From Iris pallida (taxonomy: Eukaryota; Streptophyta; Magnoliopsida; Asparagales; Iridaceae): a DNA stretch of 64,000 nt. The position numbers and the translations under genes were made by a program. A model generated the notes under the pieces. That model saw nothing but the letters and a program-made list of their open reading frames with translations, was not told where the DNA came from and searched no databases. Shown in pieces: positions 50,228 through 61,054 of this stretch. The stretch lies in assembly GCA_029216955.1 (NCBI GenBank), contig JANAVB010010791.1:11050438-11114437 (forward strand). The letters run 5' to 3'. Within the stretch, counting starts at the first letter, position 1. Each line of letters begins with the position of its first letter.

Positions 50228-52289
50228 TGTCACGACCCGCACCCTAGAGTAAGGGCACGAGAAGTGGGTACGTCCAGCCTACGCCGCAGTGTCGACAGTA
50301 TAACGCTGTCCAAAGTTACTATCTAATCAACAACTCACGCAATTATATAATATACTTATCAAATCTTAACTCCGAACGGAGTACAAGTATAGATATAATG
50401 TAATCTCAATCACAGTCTAAGAACGATAAGATAACACAGAAGTTTATAACTAAAGACTAAACAACAACATTTATAAACTACTAAATAATAATATCTCAAA
50501 CAAACTCAAATATAAACTTGTATCTCAAGTTATTACAATTCAAGTTCTAAAACATGAAAACTAAACTAAGTCTACTAGCTAGTCTCCCGATCACTCCTGA
50601 GTGTCGGGGCCATAGGTAGCTAAGCCATCTCCTGCTCCAAGGCAAGTAGGGCAAATGTCCTCAGGGCAATCATCTGTAATATTTTCAATAGGTCCAATCA
50701 GGACAGGAACGAGTACAATTCATCAAGAAATCTCAAATAAATGACAGAGAACTATAAAGCAGTTATAGACAGTTTTATTGATAAATATGGTAGTTTGTAT
50801 ACAGGTGATGGTATAGAGAAACAGTTAAGATACAAGGAAAGTAAGGTAAGTAAAACAAGAGAAGAATCATGGCAACGAAGACTATAAAATAGAAAATAGC
50901 TGAACTAGAGTAACATGATATAAGTTCAGACAGTGAATGTAGACAAGTGTAACTCCAATGTAAGTCCAATACAAGACGAATCTAATATAAGATGAATCCA
51001 GTACGAGACGATTCCAGTCATAGTGATCAATGATTCCAAGGTGAGTCCAGCCTATACTCTAACATTGTGTTTTAAAATACCAAAATCGACATGTAAACGG
51101 CTGTAGGTAATACGGCACACCGTACACTCACGAAGTGTGGGATGGCTATCATTCCAGTATAATTCCAAGGGAGTGGTTCCAGTATTTGGGTAATGTTTAC
51201 ATGTGTACTCTAATATTTTCCCGCCCACAAGTATAAGTTAATCCAGAAAACGATACGAGAAATCGAGATGGGTCCAGCCAAACATAATGATACCAGCAAG
51301 AGATTCCAGAGTGATTCTAGTAGGTGGTTCCAGTAGTGATTCCAGAAGGTGATGCCAGTAGTGGTTCCAGAAGGTGATGCCAGTAGTGATTCCAGAAATA
51401 GAGGCCAGACAAAATGGTATGTGTGTCGCATACATGAATCCAGAAATATCCATTCGTATTGTAAGAATCACATAAAACTAGCTAGAACTGAAGTACAGTA
51501 ATTGATAAGTAAATAAAAAAACTATCAGAAAATGTACTCGTCTGACACTCTAAAAAGAGTAATATAATATCAGATGTCTGCACCGAAGTCACAATGTCCT
51601 AAATAGAGCAGTATGGGTTATAACATGTTTAAAATAAGGTAAATGAAGTTTACGATACAATCTACATGATTTCTAAGCCAAATTAGGTCATAGTTAAACT
51701 TGGTCAACTCTGGGTCAAACCAAGTCAACATCTAGTCAAACTAGGTCAACAATAAGGCTATCTTGGTCAACTGGTCAAACTTAGGCTAGCAAGGGTCAAT
51801 TGGTCACATTTAGGCCTTAATGTTGACTTTGGTCAACAGTCCAATATTGGTCAACTCTAAAGTAAGCTAATCTCCTATAATAACCATTATCTACTCTATG
51901 ATGTATAACCTATTCCTTACCCAATACTATCTAACCCTCAATACCTATCCACATATACGCATATTGTCAAAACCTATAATCCAAGACATAAATCATGCAT
52001 ACATATAACATCCTATATAGGCAATACATATTCACATATATATAGTGAATTACACTATCTAATCTCACATAACCCATATCCCGAACTGTCAACTAACCTG
52101 TCAAAGCCCACATCCCCAATGGCAACAATAAAACATGCTTCATATATTTTATATTACATACATATATTCATGTATACATACATTTATACATATAGAGGAG
52201 GGGAAAGGAGTTGTGTGTTCCAACATTATGTGTGTGTGTAGAGTAGGAATGAGAAATCATCTCAGGAACAAAGTGGCAGTGTGTGGATG
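50228..52289 (-). repeat. 5' LTR of element F, right part lost behind LTR G
   Basis: It matches 43793 to about 45855 closely, including the GATTCCAG array and the GTCAA-rich stretch. It stops after GTGTGGATG, where the other LTR continues TGTGAGTATTTAATGG. LTR G follows at 52290; GGATG (52285-52289) would be one copy of its target duplication. Confidence 0.85.
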
Positions 52290-55075
52290 TGTCACGACCC
52301 GCACCCACTGTGAGGGTACGAGAACGTAACAACGCCCAGCCTACGCCTCAGTGTCGGCGGTAGAACGCTGTTCTAGGTCATGAACTATAACTAGCATAAT
52401 ATGAATACTCTCTATAAGGAGGCCAACACAGAGGTACAATTCAATCACAATCTAGAGAGATAGAATATGGCACGATAAAATAGATAAGAGAATCCTCAAC
52501 TGAGGTACAACAGAAAAGAAGTACAAGTCTTAACATCTCTACAATATACAACTCTGAAACCAAGACAACAGCTAAACATAAAAATAAATAGTCTAAGCTA
52601 TCTACACTATACAAGGTATCGTCCTGAGCAGCTGCCGGAACCTCCCCAGGGGTCCAGGTCGCGAGGGTCATCTAGGCAAGCTCCAAGTAAGGTGCTGGGT
52701 TCCTCATCATCTTCTGTAAAAAATTTAACAGTTCATAGCAGGTTAAAAAATATAATCATGCAGTAAAGTAAGATATAGATACTGAAGGAAATACAGTATG
52801 TAAACAGAGAAAGAACTGTAATAGAAATATCTACTATAAGTAGAGAGCTACCAGTGACTAGTGATTCAGAGTACAAAGTCGACATGTGAACGGCTTGATT
52901 TGTACATGGCTATACTAAAGAGGCGTACATGGCTATTCTACTTGGGAAATTGTTCACATGGCTATTTATACTCCCCCGTACCCCCAACTAAAACACAAGG
53001 ATCCAAACAGGTTATGTTATGATTCTATGTAACAGCCTCCAAAGGGTGGTAGACCCCGAAGGTGATAAGCCCCCGAAGGTGATAGACCCCGAAGGTGATA
53101 GACCCCGAAGGTGATACATAGTAGTCCCATAAATGGAGATTCTGATAGACCCATTAAATGGGATAAGGATTCAGAGAAGACTCTGTGATCATATGAGTAT
53201 ATGTCACAAGTGATCAAAGAACCAAAGAAGCATATGATACGCCATATAAGTGAAACGCACAGAACATAGAGTACCCGATGCTCCCTGAAGGGATAACATC
53301 TCAAGAAGGGATCCATATTGTACTAATCCGTGTGACCAATGTGACAGTATCAAGTAAAGTAATTTAATGCAGGAAAATAATTCTAAGTAGGATATGAAAT
53401 GATCAGAGAATGTACTCGCCTCGTATCTGAATGTCTGAAGTAAATGTACTGTCCGAGATGAGGTACCTTACTCCTAGTTAGATTAACACAAGTCAAGATG
53501 TACACAGGGAATGATAAATATAATCTACAATGTATCTGCATGCTGTCTAGGTCAAACTAGACTAAAGTCAACACTTGGTCAACTCCAGTCAACTAGACTA
53601 GTCAACTAGGTCAAATCCTAGCCCAACATGTCTAATAAGTCTCACTAGGCCTAACCAAGCCTAGTCTAGCAATCACACACCAATCACAAGGCTATATAAG
53701 CCAAACATAAGCCATCACATTCAATATTATACATAAGAGAAAGGAAGCTAACATGTAAAGCTATGTGTGTGTGTGAACATGGAGATGTACATGAAAAGAG
53801 AAATCAACACTAGTTAGGAGTTACACTACACATGGCACAAAGCTAACCCATCTCCATTACACATGTATCTATACTTAACATGCAAGGCTACAATATACAT
53901 GTCACATATACATATATATAACTAATATATATAAAGTACAACACTATAAAATATAGGATACCTATATACATACCCCTCAATACATATATATACATATGTA
54001 TAGAGAGAAGGGAACACATGATACTCAAGTGTGTGTCTTGAGGGTGAGGGTGTGAGGATGTGGTGTCACATGAGAGTGTGATAGAGTGTTAAGAGAGTAC
54101 ATAAAGGTATGAGGGTTAGGAATCATGGCAGTGGTGAAATGTGTGATTGTGTACATGTGTGTGTGTGTGTGTGTGTGACAAACAAGGTGGCATGGTGTAT
54201 ACAACTCTATGCATACAAACTGAAGGCTAACTCACTCATTTAACTACTACACATGAAGATTCATCCCAATAATGTAACATGTTAGAATTATACAAAAATT
54301 GGCATAAGGATAGGGTTCACACATACACAAGCTTACACAAACACTCACAAGGCATAAAGGCTGATTTGTGGGTATGATAAGGGCTGGTTGGGGGCTGTCC
54401 TTTAGGGACTGGATGTGGAACTAATGCAACAGTAAGTAGAGGTGGATTAGGAACTAATGCAAAAGACTAGAGGGAAAAAGGAATTAAAACAAAGAAACTA
54501 GGGCTTGAGGAAGATTCCTATACCTTTCCTTCTTCAAAATGTTGAAACTCAATAAAGAGGCAAGAACCCTAAATGAAGAGATTATTTATAGGGGGAATAG
54601 ACCTAGGTGGCTGTTCATAAAGTGATAGTTAGGGTTAGGGTTGAGTCTAATAGGCTATGGACCTATTTGTACTAGTCATGGAACCAATTTTAAGTCTCAA
54701 GCCTATGGTCCAAATCACTAAGCCTTCTATCCATGTCTTGATTCCTACATGAATAATTTAGATTAACTTAAGTTAGACTAGGGTTCTACCTTGCTAACCA
54801 AGTCCATACTAACTAGGGTTAGCTTCTAGGTTGGTCTACAAAGGTCAAAACTAGTCAAAGTCAACCTAGTCCAAACAATTCCAAAATAATTCCTAAAAAT
54901 TTCCATAAATTCAAATAAATTATAATAAATTTAAATAACCCTAAAAATGTCAAAGATACCCTAATCACATGGCTAGGCTCTAGGGTAGGTAGTCTCTACT
55001 GTTCACTAGTAAATTACCAAAAATCACAAGTCATGAATTTAAATAGTTTAAAATAATTAAAAATCACTAAAAATT
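52290..55075 (-). repeat. LTR G, broken by Tat element 2
   Basis: It begins TGTCACGACCCGCACCC with CAGCCTACGCC close by, the family U5 end. It reaches an AATTAAAAATCAC stretch like the U3 start of F but stops before the expected end, because Tat element 2 enters at 55076. It holds a tandem repeat at 53036-53115, a (GT)n run at 54155-54178 and a GTCAA-rich stretch at 53555-53620. Whether it is a solo LTR or part of a full element cannot be seen. Confidence 0.75.
53036..53115. repeat. 18-bp tandem repeat in LTR G
   Basis: About four copies of GACCCCGAAGGTGATA, with small changes in the first two. Confidence 0.9.
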
Positions 55076-55249
55076 TGTTTTCCATAAAGAAATTCTCTTT
55101 ATTTGTTGTGTTTCTGGGAAAATTGCAACTGTAAGAATCCGATCTAGAAGACGATCGCTTTATCCCTTGGACTATGCGAAGAAGAAAAGCTCTCAAAATT
55201 TTGACAGTAGATATCAATGTATCTGTCCAATGAATGAGAAAAAGAACTC

Positions 55250-55257
55250 TATTTATA
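55250..55257 (-). promoter_or_regulatory. TATA box of the Tat element 2 LTR
   Basis: TATAAATAGAG on the minus strand, after U3 repeats and before a TC-rich start region. Confidence 0.7.
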
Positions 55258-55469
55258 GAGTCAAGAATAATAACTGAAAAGATAACTGTCTTCACAGCCT
55301 ATGCCTAGTTAAAAATCACACAGGATTTAACATACGCAAGGCTGTGAGCAGTTACTGGACGTGGCCTGTAACTGTTGGACACATGGCAATCATGCATGAG
55401 TCGTGTGCAAGTTACAGGATACGCAGGTGAGAGATCAGTGGCATGGCTGCCACGTACTCCAATTTGATG

Positions 55470-55680
55470 AAATCCACGCAGACTTGTTGAAGACGAAATC
55501 CACGCGAACTCGGGGTAGAAAGCTTCAAAATCCACGCAAACTTGGGGCAGGATGCTTCAGGATCCATGCAGACTTCGAGGAAAAGAACTTCAAAATCCAC
55601 GCAAACTTGAGGAAGAAAACTTCAGAATCCACGCAAACTTGAGATGAAGATCACAAATACACGCAGACTTGAGATAGAAC
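55470..55680. repeat. U3 tandem repeat of Tat element 2, about 33-bp unit
   Basis: Six or seven units with AAATCCACGCAAACTTGAG and a variable link such as GAAGAAAACTTC. Placed upstream of the TATA box, where repeated enhancer-like blocks are common. Confidence 0.85.
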
Positions 55681-56036
55681 TGCCAGCTGTCTTGATTCGG
55701 CGTGTCTCGACTGACACAAAATCTCTGACAGTGATTGCTTTGTCAGTCGCATTAAATGACAAGAAACCCTTTTGGTACGCCAACTCGACGAAGGCTGAGT
55801 CTTGCTGAAGAAGATTTCGAAAATCACGCGATAGACGGCGATGATCTCTCAAATTCTGTGTATACGTGGCATACGAAGAGATATTCTTCGACTGTTGTGC
55901 TGTCAGTCATAATTACTCTTTGACAAATGATGAGCTGTCTACCAGCGTGATTTGTTTATATTGTCTAGATCAACTGAGCGTGAGTTTTGACTCTGTCTTG
56001 ATCAACTCAGCGTGACTTTCATTTTTGAGGCCTACA

Positions 56037-56056
56037 AAACCCCCTTCAAAGTTTTC
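56037..56056 (-). promoter_or_regulatory. Polypurine tract of Tat element 2
   Basis: Minus-strand AAAACTTTGAAGGGGGTTT next to the LTR start TGTAGG. Nearly identical to the tract at 29514-29533. Confidence 0.75.
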
Positions 56057-56241
56057 AAAAAATGATAAATTATTTCGAAATACTTTGAAAATAGAGATGA
56101 TAAAATGGATTTAGTCACGCTGAGATGACTTCAAAATTTTTCGGAAGTCGAAAAGACTTCGAAGTTCTTTGAAAACATCCAAATGAACTTATTAAATGTC
56201 ATAATGACTCTTCGTTCTCCGAGACTGATTGTATCCAATTT

Positions 56242-56589
56242 ATGGTGGAATATGAACCGCCGGCAAAACTCAGTTATATAAACAGGAAGAAGTTTCATTT
56301 TAAATCTTCATCTTACGTCAATATGACACCAAAGGAGAAAGCTGAGGAAGAAGCACGCAAGTTGGGCTTTTGTTCTCATGGTGACCCCACTTTTGGGGGT
56401 GAAGAGCCAGCGCCCCTTGTCTTCGAGCTCAAAGATGATCCCTTGCAACTAGCCAAGAATTTCTTGAGCTATTTTGGCTTGGATGGCTCGTCCTCTTCTG
56501 ATGGGCGCAGCCTCATAGAGCAGCGTGAAATGTTTAAAGCTCTGTTGCACTGTCTGGGAGTTAGGAGCGTAGAAGAACTAGGCACCTAG
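56242..56589 (+). CDS. Antisense ORF a of Tat element 2, 115 aa, unknown
   Basis: A + strand ORF opposite to gag-pol, 185 bp inside the polypurine tract. It encodes a hydrophilic protein beginning MVEYEPPAKLSY, with MTPKEKAEEEARKLGF, a Glu/Pro-rich middle and helical DDPLQLAKNFLSYFGL and EMFKALLHCLGVRSVEEL. I recognise no domain. No TATA box is seen close upstream. Its composition looks protein-like, but it could be the remains of a longer antisense ORF. The stop TAG at 56587 is followed by GCTCAGTCGCTCTGGG. Confidence 0.4.
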   Translation: MVEYEPPAKLSYINRKKFHFKSSSYVNMTPKEKAEEEARKLGFCSHGDPTFGGEEPAPLVFELKDDPLQLAKNFLSYFGLDGSSSSDGRSLIEQREMFKALLHCLGVRSVEELGT

Positions 56590-56854
56590 CTCAGTCGCTC
56601 TGGGAAATAGAGCGTGACTTTTATGCTTTTGTTGCACTTTTTGTTTTGTCTTTTGTAAGGCCATCAGTGCCTGTCTTAAGAAATGAAGTACAACTTTTGT
56701 GTTTGATCTGCGTGCCTTAATAAGAAATATTAATCAGCAGTCTTTGAATGTTTCCAATGTTGCTCTGTCTTCCAAAGCACACGTGACACTCATTCCACAG
56801 TTTACGAGCGCTATTTATGCGGATCTTTTCCAAGAATAGACTTGTACTTTGCCC

Positions 56855-56862
56855 TTTAAATA
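56855..56862 (+). promoter_or_regulatory. TATA box before antisense spliced ORF b
   Basis: CCCTTTAAATAGATAG, about 135 bp upstream of the ATG at 56996, with a TC-rich stretch (56887-56920) that could hold the start site. Confidence 0.4.
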
Positions 56863-56995
56863 GATAGAAGAGTTTCGCAGATACTCATCTCCCATTCCTC
56901 TTTTTCTTCTCTGAGAATGAAATTTTTGGGAGATTTCACTCTCAAACAGGAAAGCAACGTTTTCTAATGTTCGACTTCTGCGCACTGTATCAAAC

Positions 56996-57292
56996 ATGAG
57001 TTTGCCAATCCTTAGCACCAAACTTGAAGGTAAATCAGTGTAATACGTGCACTTATTTTTGCTGTAGAAGATAGGCTTTCTGTTTCTTGTTTCTGATTTG
57101 AAAAATACACGCCTGTCTCTATTTGATAAATGCATACTGAATAATTTTTGTTGATCTTTTTTTTTCTTCTTAATGCTTTCTGCAGAAACTTGGCTGAAAA
57201 TTTTCTTCAGAACTGGCATTGGGGATGTAGATGCTGTAGAGAATATCCTGCTGACATCTACATCAGGAAGCTTATATGCTTTTGACGCATAA
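56996..57292 (+). CDS. Candidate spliced antisense ORF b of Tat element 2, 46 aa
   Basis: Exon 1 56996-57029 (MSLPILSTKLE) and exon 2 57186-57292 (ETWLKIFFRTGIGDVDA...) join in frame across a 156-bp intron. The donor is GAAG|GTAAAT and the acceptor is TTTTTTTTTCTTCTTAATGC then TTTCTGCAG, a textbook pyrimidine tract. Without splicing, the first exon meets a stop soon after 57030. The small protein has no known domain. The minus strand here also has a 134-codon ORF (56815-57219) without any known motif; the splice signals make the + reading more likely. Transcript data would decide. Confidence 0.35.
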
Positions 57293-58191
57293 ATCAGACA
57301 ACTCAGAACTCTTCGTGGGATAGAAGGGTCTTCCTCAGACGGTAGGAAGAGCCTTTATACACGAGAGTTGGATGGTGGAGTCAACTCTACCCCGAGAAAT
57401 CGGGTAGTAGTTCCTTTCGCGGGAGAACTAGGAATTGTATCCCAAGGTTGGATACATTCCTGTCTCCTCTGAAAGGTCGCTCCTAATCCACCAGTTGTAT
57501 TGGCAGCACCACGACTTCGGGCTGCCATACTCTGTGGTTCTCCTCTCGTCTGAGAGAGAAGACCAGAGTTTGATTCCTGCTGATCTGGTCGTGACTGGGA
57601 CCCAGACAGTCAGGAACTGCCACCAACAACGAACCTGATAGAGATGGTCCGACGGAGAAGATCCAAAGAAGAAGATAGATCTCTATTAGGTTATCGTTGT
57701 GGTGTAGAATAAAAATCCAAGATTTGTGATAGATTTCCATTATGATTTGTAAGAAAGTCTAAGAAAATGTAATAGACTTTTTATGGTGAAATGAGAATGG
57801 AAATGACAATTCTTCTATGCTCAATGATTTGTATTTGTGGATGAATTGTGGACATGATAGATAATAAAATCATCTTTTCTGTTTTAGAGTATATGATATT
57901 ATCAGAGGTATTATGGACGTGATAATATATAGGAACTCAAAAGAAAATAGATTGATTTCTATGCAGAGGTCAAAACATGACAAATGAGTAAGTAGATTCG
58001 GAATTGATTCAGAGGTTATGAAAACATGATAAATAACGAATCCCCACTTAATAAAATTGATAGAAGATTATGAACGGATAAACCGTTAGGAAATGATGAA
58101 CAGATGAACTGTCGAGTGAATGTAATAAATGAACGGATGAACCGTCAAGTATTAATGAACAGGCGAACCGTCTGATGAATGTGAGAAATGA
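57293..58191 (+). other. Broken + strand coding traces and short repeats
   Basis: 57435-57638 contains GYIPVSSERSLLIHQLYWQH and similar protein-like sequence on the + strand, but open frames are short and broken. From 58070 to 58230 a repeat of about 30 bp recurs (GAACGGATGAACCGTCAAG, ATTAATGAACAG). The TCAGAGGTATTATGGACGTG motif at 57903 is shared with Tat element 1. Confidence 0.35.
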
Positions 58192-58253
58192 ATGGATGAA
58201 CCGTTAAGCATTAATGAATATGTGAAACGTCGGATGAATGAGGAACTTCTGCC

Positions 58254-58261
58254 TATAAATA
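58254..58261 (+). promoter_or_regulatory. TATA box before antisense ORF c
   Basis: GCCTATAAATATAGC, 55 bp upstream of the ATG at 58309. The spacing favours that ATG over the upstream in-frame ATG at 58192, which lies in the short repeats. Confidence 0.45.
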
Positions 58262-58308
58262 TAGCAGAAATCTGGCGAGAACGAATACTTCTACTCCTCA
58301 ACATAAAA

Positions 58309-58632
58309 ATGTTATCTGGAGAAGCATCCAAGAAGACTGAGATAGCCTCAAAGGTTCAGAAAGGCACTGAAGAACGCCCTGCTGGTCCAGTCAAAACGAA
58401 GAAGACGGACGCAGGGGAAGATTCGTCTGCACCCAAGCCACCAAGGGACATTCTGGATTTTCTGCTCGAACCAGGAAGGACTGAAGAAGAGGAAGCCATG
58501 AGGATGGTCGCTTGCAAATTCCTCATGGGTTCTAGCAAGGAGGTTCTCGGCTCTTTTGCTGATCACGTCTTCGAGAAGGACGGTAGTGGCCCACGTCCAA
58601 AAGTAGAGAAGGATGATAGTGATCTTCCTTAA
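58309..58632 (+). CDS. Antisense ORF c of Tat element 2, 107 aa, unknown
   Basis: Convergent with pol, ending 84 bp before the pol stop. The frame is open from 58192, but the first 39 codons fall in the local repeat, so the start is placed at 58309 (MLSGEASKKTEIASKVQ). The N-terminal half is Lys/Pro/Thr-rich and likely disordered; the second half has DILDFLLEPGRTEEEEA, AMRMVACKFLMGSSKEVLG and a charged end KVEKDDSDLP. No domain recognised. A coiled-coil-rich extra ORF occupies this place in Tat element 1, but I see no clear sequence likeness. Confidence 0.45.
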   Translation: MLSGEASKKTEIASKVQKGTEERPAGPVKTKKTDAGEDSSAPKPPRDILDFLLEPGRTEEEEAMRMVACKFLMGSSKEVLGSFADHVFEKDGSGPRPKVEKDDSDLP

Positions 58633-58715
58633 TATGATGTATCATCATTCATAAAAATAAAATAAAAATTTTATTTTTAAACATGAATTTGTCTGATGAT
58701 TACAAGTATTTACAT

Positions 58716-59968
58716 TTATACATAGTACTTTTTAAGGAATTTGCCATTAATATGCATCAAAACTTTTCGACCATCCAATTCTGAGAGTTGATAAGCTCCA
58801 TTTGAGAAAACTTTGCTCACAATATAGGGACCTTCCCACTTTGCGTCAAATTTGCCCTTACTCATATGAGTCATAGTCATAGAACGTCTGACAGTTAGAA
58901 CAAGTTCTCCTTTTTGATACGCCCGAATTCTGACTTTCTTATTAAAAGCTCTTGAAATTCTAGCTTGATAGAATTCAATATTCTGTTGAGCAGATAATTG
59001 CTTTTCATCCAGAGCTTCTAATTCCTGAAGTCGAAGACGATCATTATTTTCTGCAGTGAGTTCATTAGCGATTGCTATCCTTAAAGAAGGATTTTGAATC
59101 TCTAATGGAAGAACAGCTTCGCAACCATACACCAGAGAGAAGGGTGTACATTTAGTAGCATTACGAACTGTAGTGCGATAAGCCCACAAACATTCACCGA
59201 GCTTCTCACTCTAATTTCGTTTGTTAGTAGAGACAAACTTCTTTAGGAGTTTGATGATGGTCTTGTTGAAAGCTTCTTCTAATCCATTAGCTGCTGGATT
59301 ATATACGGTAGAAGCCATATTATTGATCCAGTGATCGTCACAGAATCGAGTAAATTTTTGGCTGACGAACTGTGGTCCATTGTCATGAACAATGCGTCGA
59401 GGAACACCAAATCTGTAGATGACGTGGTGCTTAATAAAGCTGATGACATTAGACGTCTGAACTTCAGATAAAGGAATGGCTTCGGCCCATTTGAGAAGTA
59501 ATCGGTTATTGCGAGAATGAACCGATGTCCTTTAGATGACGGTGGATTGATCGGGCCGACAATGTCCATGCCCCAAGCTTCGAAGGGCCATGATGCTGCA
59601 GTCGGATGTAGAAATTCCGAGGGTTAATGAATAAAATTCGCATGGATTTGACAAGCTTTACACTTCTTTGTATATTCGTTGGCATCAGATACCATGGTGG
59701 GCCAATAATAACCCATACGTCGAATACGGTCTTGAAGTTTTGGTCCTGGCTGATGTGCTCCACAAATTCCATCATGTGCTTCGCGAATGATTTGTTGAGC
59801 CTCGCCACCGACAATACATCGAAGGAGTAAACCATCATAAGCTCGACGATATAAGGTCTTTGTTGTATGATTGTAGTAGAATCTGAGTGATCGTCGTCTG
59901 ATAGATGCTGCCTCACTCGGATCATCCGGAAGAATATCATATAATACGAGATCTAAGAAAGGAAGTCT
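58716..59968 (-). pseudogene. Tat element 2 integrase, with three stops and a frameshift
   Basis: Zinc-binding part: EAHDGICGAHQPGPKLQ with KKCKACQ. Core: MDIVGPINPPSSKGHRFILA (first Asp), VHDNGPQFVSQKF (second Asp) and NGLEEAFNKTIIKLLKK (Glu). C-terminal part: ENNDRLRLQELEALDEKQLS, GELVLTVRRSM and KFDAKWEGPYIVSKVF, ending LKKYYV at 58716. Breaks: an in-frame TGA at 59969-59971 where Trp is conserved, a TAA at 59624-59626, loss of one base near 59490 after ITDYFS, and a TAG near 59215 where Trp is conserved before SEKLGECLWAY. There is no chromodomain. Confidence 0.88.
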
Positions 59969-61054
59969 TCAATCTTTATCCGTATTCTGATTCTCAGTCG
60001 AGTTACTGAAGATGAATTCCATGTTGGAATCGGATGAAGATGACATCGATTTACGACTGAATCCAAATCCTCTTGTTGTGTTGACGTCATGAGATGTTGA
60101 TTCTTCAATGTCAACTGGAAGTCCTAGAGTCAAGTTATTTTCAAGATGAAATAATTCTCGATTACGAACAACAATCATTTGTTGCCGTCTGATTGGAATA
60201 GCCAGCACCGCTGCAAGATTAGCAAGGGCATCAGCTTCTGTGTTACATGCTCGCCTAACATGTTCAATGAAGAATTCTTCAAACGAAGAAGCCATAGATA
60301 TAGCTGTTTTATGATAAAGAACCAGATCTTGATGGCGAACTTCATAAGTACCCCTGATCTGATTGACAATGAGTTTAGAGTCTCCATACGCCTCCAAATG
60401 TTGAATATTCAGATGTTTAGCGAGTTGAAGACCAATAAGTAATGCGTTGTACTCAGCTACATTGTTTGAACACGACTGATCGAGAGAATAAGCTCTTTGG
60501 ACATCAAGACCTTCTGGCGATACAAGAACAATTCCAACTCCAGCAACAATATCGCCATTAGGACCAATTCTTGATGCTCCATCAAAGAATAGACGCCAAG
60601 TAGGATCTGCTTCAGCAATTTGATTTGAATCTAGGACTTCATCTGGGATTTCATCATAGAGTTTTGAATTTTCTGGAATTGAGTGAGCAGCCAAAAAATC
60701 AGCTAAAGCTTGTCCTTTGACTGATTTCTGAAGAATATAGTGCATGTCATACTGAGCAAGTAGGATTCCCCAGTTAGCCAATCGGGAATTCAAAACACTG
60801 GGTTTCTTCATCATGATCCATATAGGATTGATCCTGGAGATGACATGAATAGTCTGGCCAATGATATAATGACGTGTCTTTTGGACAGCAAACATCAAGG
60901 CTAGACATTCTTTTTCAACCGGTGAATATCGAGGTTCAGCTCCGGTCATAGTGCGGCTGAGATAATAAATGGCTTGTTCATGACCATTTTGATTCTTTTG
61001 AGCGAGTAATGCACCCAGTGAATGACTCATTGCTAGAGTATAGAGGAGGAACGG
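59969..61054 (-). pseudogene. Tat element 2 RNase H pair, cut by LTR H
   Basis: First RNase H: HSLGALLAQKNQNGHEQAIY, SPVEKECLALMFAVQKTRHY. Then LNSRLANWGILLAQYDMHY and KGQALADFLA. Second, archaeal-type RNase H: WRLFFDGASRIGPNGDIVAG, NNVAEYNALLIGLQLAKHL, AYGDSKLIVNQIRG and NTEADALANLAA, with the catalytic D-E-D-D positions all present. The open frame runs to the TGA at 59969. The reading starts inside the first RNase H because LTR H is inserted at 61055; the ATG at the junction is made by the insertion and is not a real start. Confidence 0.88.

Larger units (their letters stand above)
43793..52289 (-). mobile_element. Element F: Gag-only Tekay-like retrotransposon (TR-GAG plan)
   Basis: LTRs at 43793-48507 and from 50228 (cut at 52289 by LTR G) enclose only 1720 bp. 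The internal region holds gag and runs directly from the zinc knuckles to the polypurine tract, with no room for protease, reverse transcriptase or integrase. Non-autonomous elements with gag alone are known in plants as TR-GAG. The two LTRs are nearly identical over the shared 2 kb, so the insertion is fairly young, though gag is already broken. Confidence 0.82.
55076..56036 (-). repeat. 3' LTR of Tat element 2
   Basis: 961 bp. On the minus strand it starts TGTAGGCCTC next to the polypurine tract and ends GGAAAACA. It contains U3 tandem repeats (55470-55680), TATAAATA (55250-55257) and AATAAA (55098-55103), in the right order for transcription of the minus strand. The stretch between TATA and AATAAA is only about 150 bp. 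Confidence 0.75.
55076..61054 (-). mobile_element. Tat-lineage Gypsy element 2, broken by LTR H
   Basis: It has a 3' LTR (55076-56036), polypurine tract, antisense ORFs on the + strand, and pol from integrase up to the first RNase H on the minus strand. At 61055 LTR H cuts it between reverse transcriptase and RNase H. The rest lies outside the window. It sits in LTR G; flanking AAATT (55071-55075) would be one copy of its target duplication. Confidence 0.8.

Noticed and set aside
56815..57219. Minus-strand ORF of 134 codons
   Set aside because: No motif, a run of lysines from the T-rich tract, and it overlaps the antisense candidate whose splice signals are better.
59506..59940. Minus-strand ORF of 144 codons in Tat element 2
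   Set aside because: It is a shifted frame over the integrase zinc-binding part; the real frame shows GAHQPGPKL and KKCKACQ.
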